From the NCBI GenBank assembly GCA_013414665.1, contig CP058703.1:2200058-2207724 (forward strand): 7,667 nucleotides of DNA. The letters are read 5' to 3'. The translations under genes and the position numbers were made by a program. A model generated the notes under the pieces. The model saw only the letters and a program-made list of their open reading frames with translations. It had not been told where the DNA came from and did no database searches. Numbering within the stretch: the stretch's first letter is position 1; every line of letters begins with the position of its first letter. Below, piece after piece: positions 6,836 to 7,667 of the stretch. This DNA is from Cyclobacteriaceae bacterium (GTDB taxonomy: Bacteria > Bacteroidota > Bacteroidia > Cytophagales > Cyclobacteriaceae).

Positions 6836-6863
6836 GTAGGTTCAATCCCTGTTACGCCCACCA
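6836..6863 (+). other. tRNA 3'-end fragment, probable attachment site
   Basis: The sequence folds as the last 28 bases of a tRNA: T-stem GTAGG (6836-6840) and CCTGT (6848-6852) with two G:T pairs, T-loop TTCAATC, acceptor strand TACGCCC (6853-6859), discriminator A and CCA (6861-6863). A full tRNA would need GGGCGTA about 45-60 bases upstream, and it is not there, nor are an anticodon stem or D-arm. A lone T-arm plus acceptor end is what remains at the far side of an element integrated in a tRNA gene. It is not a copy of tRNA-Val 878-951, so the target was another tRNA outside the window. It lies 139 bp before the integrase start. Confidence 0.55.
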
Positions 6864-6968
6864 TTTATTCCACCTTATCAGAGTTTATCAATCATTATTT
6901 CTCAATGAGATAATTGACTTTTTGTCTTATCCATAATGCATCGGTGCTATCCAAAATCAACCACCGCG

Positions 6969-6987
6969 GTAGCACCACGGTAGCACC
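6969..6987 (+). repeat. GTAGCACC direct-repeat pair, 11-bp spacing (second pair)
   Basis: GTAGCACC at 6969-6976 and again at 6980-6987, 11 bp apart, ending 4 bases before the Shine-Dalgarno sequence of the integrase. An inverted near-copy (GGTGCTA, 6943-6949) lies just upstream. Besides serving as arm sites, bound integrase here could block its own expression, as some tyrosine integrases do. Confidence 0.65.
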
Positions 6988-6991
6988 AATT

Positions 6992-6996
6992 GGAGG
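6992..6996 (+). promoter_or_regulatory. Ribosome binding site of the integrase
   Basis: GGAGG lies five bases before ATG 7002 and decides the start there over the in-frame TTG at 6990. A consensus Shine-Dalgarno contrasts with the left-hand genes, which have none. Confidence 0.75.
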
Positions 6997-7001
6997 ACAT
7001 A

Positions 7002-7127
7002 ATGTCAAGAACCTCAATAAACTTTACCAAGGATATTCTCGATTCATACAAATTGCCGGAACAGGGCCGTATCTATCTATACGACAGCAAGGAGCCAGGG
7101 CTGATGGCACAGATCACGGCCAAGGGT
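7002..7127 (+). pseudogene. Tyrosine integrase, N-terminal 42 codons only
   Basis: Starts MSRTSINFTKDILDSYKLPE and continues QGRIYLYDSKEPGLMAQITA then KG. This is the arm-type DNA-binding domain (DUF4102-like; compare a Lys/Thr-rich first strand, LP-x-x-GR, YD-x-K-x-x-GL and a valine/isoleucine-rich strand) found at the N-terminus of phage and island integrases, which normally reach about 400 residues with catalytic R-H-x-x-R-Y residues. All of the catalytic part is missing: after Gly42 the sequence becomes the reverse strand of the helix-turn-helix gene. In its frame the read-through continues to a stop near 7253 as nonsense. The element cannot excise itself with this copy. Confidence 0.75.
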
Positions 7128-7285
7128 TTCTGCAATGTCGTCTTTGATCTGATATTAAGAAGGTGCATAGCATCTTCATCCGAAATCCAACGGTCGTGCG
7201 TGACACCCGATTTTTCTTTCAACCGGGACACGACCGTTTCCACAAGGGCGTAGAAGGCTTCTTCTTCGAGACAAATCACCTGCAT
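7127..7285 (-). pseudogene. Helix-turn-helix (excisionase-like) protein, first 53 codons
   Basis: Minus strand from ATG 7283-7285: MQVICLEEEAFYALVETVVS, RLKEKSGVTHDRWISDEDAM and HLLNIRSKTTLQK. This matches my memory of a small DNA-binding protein of about 90-100 residues, common on Bacteroidota mobile elements, whose MerR/excisionase-like helix-turn-helix (DEDAMHLLNIRSKTTLQK) would continue with a wing and a hydrophobic ILYDR strand. The rest is lost at 7127, where the frame runs into the integrase and ends as nonsense near 7073. TTG 7289-7291 is a possible alternative start two codons upstream, but ATG fits the family. No Shine-Dalgarno sequence was seen. Confidence 0.7.
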
Positions 7286-7416
7286 AGACAATCGAAAGAT
7301 AATTCTATTGCCTGAGAAAAGAAAAAGATAAAGGGTAGGCGTGATTATCCAATGTTAATGTGGTGGATTGTTTCACAACTGCCCGATTGATTGGTTGTAG
7401 TTTCTCTGCATTGGAT

Positions 7417-7421
7417 GGAGG
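7417..7421 (+). promoter_or_regulatory. Ribosome binding site of the DUF2958-like gene
   Basis: GGAGG lies four bases before ATG 7426 and supports that start over the in-frame ATG at 7441. Confidence 0.7.
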
Positions 7422-7425
7422 AAAT

Positions 7426-7667
7426 ATGAATTACAGATTTATGCCCAACAGAATCCACAAATTTCTTATAATGAATACATCCTTCAACTCAGACCATTGC
7501 CGCGACCTTGCTCCCGTCTTGAAACTCTTCACCCCCGATGATAACGCGGTATGGTTGTTCGTTAAGACAATGAGGAATAACTCGGATATTGCCTATGGCC
7601 TTATCGACATCGGGCAGGGGAATCCTCACATGGGCTATGTTGACCTTAAACTACTTGCATCCGTCCG
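7426..7667 (+). CDS. DUF2958-like protein, C-terminus cut by window edge
   Basis: Open from ATG 7426 to the window end (80 codons plus two bases), with no frameshift. The stretch APVLKLFTPDDNAVWLFVKT, then IAYGLIDIGQGNPHMGYVDL and KLLASVR, follows the DUF2958 pattern as I know it: a KFFTP strand, a W on the next strand, an FGLVDG-type strand, then ELGYFSLDEL and a following V-R. The usual family length is about 100-120 residues; this one has a longer head of about 30 residues. Its role is unknown; members are frequent on plasmids and conjugative or integrative elements, which fits its place beside integrase debris. GC is about 55% in one counted line, unlike the AT-rich lipoprotein gene. Family assignment is by eye. 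Confidence 0.65.
   Translation, partial: MNYRFMPNRIHKFLIMNTSFNSDHCRDLAPVLKLFTPDDNAVWLFVKTMRNNSDIAYGLIDIGQGNPHMGYVDLKLLASV

Noticed and set aside
6836..6863. A complete tRNA or the tmRNA 3' end
   Set aside because: No matching 5' acceptor strand, D-arm or anticodon stem upstream, and the acceptor TACGCCC does not fit the usual tmRNA end.
6882..6925. Hairpin around TCTCAATGAGA followed by CTTTTTG as a terminator
   Set aside because: The stem is AT-rich, interrupted by a bulge, and no gene ends just before it; too weak to call.
7128..7253. Continuation of the integrase frame past Gly42
   Set aside because: The translated residues do not resemble an integrase and are exactly antisense to the recognisable helix-turn-helix gene.
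1..7667. CRISPR array or insertion-sequence ends
   Set aside because: No regular repeat-spacer pattern, and no transposase or terminal inverted repeats were seen.

Overview
The window looks like an accessory region of a member of the Bacteroidota. Three things point there: a tRNA promoter of the TTTG-N19-TAnnTTTG type used by that phylum, genes on the left side without Shine-Dalgarno sequences, and a secreted Rhs/SpvB-like protein whose N-terminus matches the form common in Bacteroidota. I cannot name genus or species.

Layout. (1) 1-732, minus strand: most of an intact aldo/keto reductase, cut by the window edge. (2) 832-995: promoter, tRNA-Val(TAC) and a strong intrinsic terminator, followed directly by two copies of ATTTGCAC spaced 11 bp. 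(3) 1014-1437: no gene seen. (4) 1438-5211: one large Rhs-family secreted protein gene, broken as written into many frames. It runs from a signal-peptide-like segment through the Rhs N-terminal region and a beta-rich segment to an abrupt junction near 4600, then an acidic linker, a LysM domain and a tip of unknown function. The usual Rhs repeat core is absent. (5) 5211-6357: a predicted Sel1-repeat lipoprotein whose ATG overlaps the Rhs stop codon by one base, also frameshifted. (6) 6380-6577: the last part of a CHASE2-domain gene. (7) 6578-7001: mobile-element end DNA with paired GTAGCAC repeats and a piece of a tRNA 3' end. (8) 7002-7285: the first 42 codons of a tyrosine integrase fused tail to tail with the first 53 codons of an opposing helix-turn-helix gene. 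(9) 7426-7667: start of a DUF2958-type gene with a strong ribosome binding site.

How the parts fit. The Rhs tip and the overlapping lipoprotein have the arrangement of a polymorphic toxin and its immunity gene. The LysM domain and the lipoprotein signal both suggest action at the cell envelope. Hand counts of sample 60-base lines show GC falling from about 43-47% in the Rhs N-terminal part to about 27-37% from the LysM domain through the lipoprotein, as expected for an exchangeable tip-plus-immunity cassette. The toxin/immunity role is inference.

Reading-frame caution. The Rhs and Sel1 genes together need nine single-base additions to read through. All nine are apparent deletions, several lie in short homopolymers, and I noticed no stop codon that a frameshift does not explain. 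The tRNA also seems to lack one G of a G run. This fits uncorrected long-read indels at least as well as true gene decay, so the frameshifts should not be taken as biology without checking reads.
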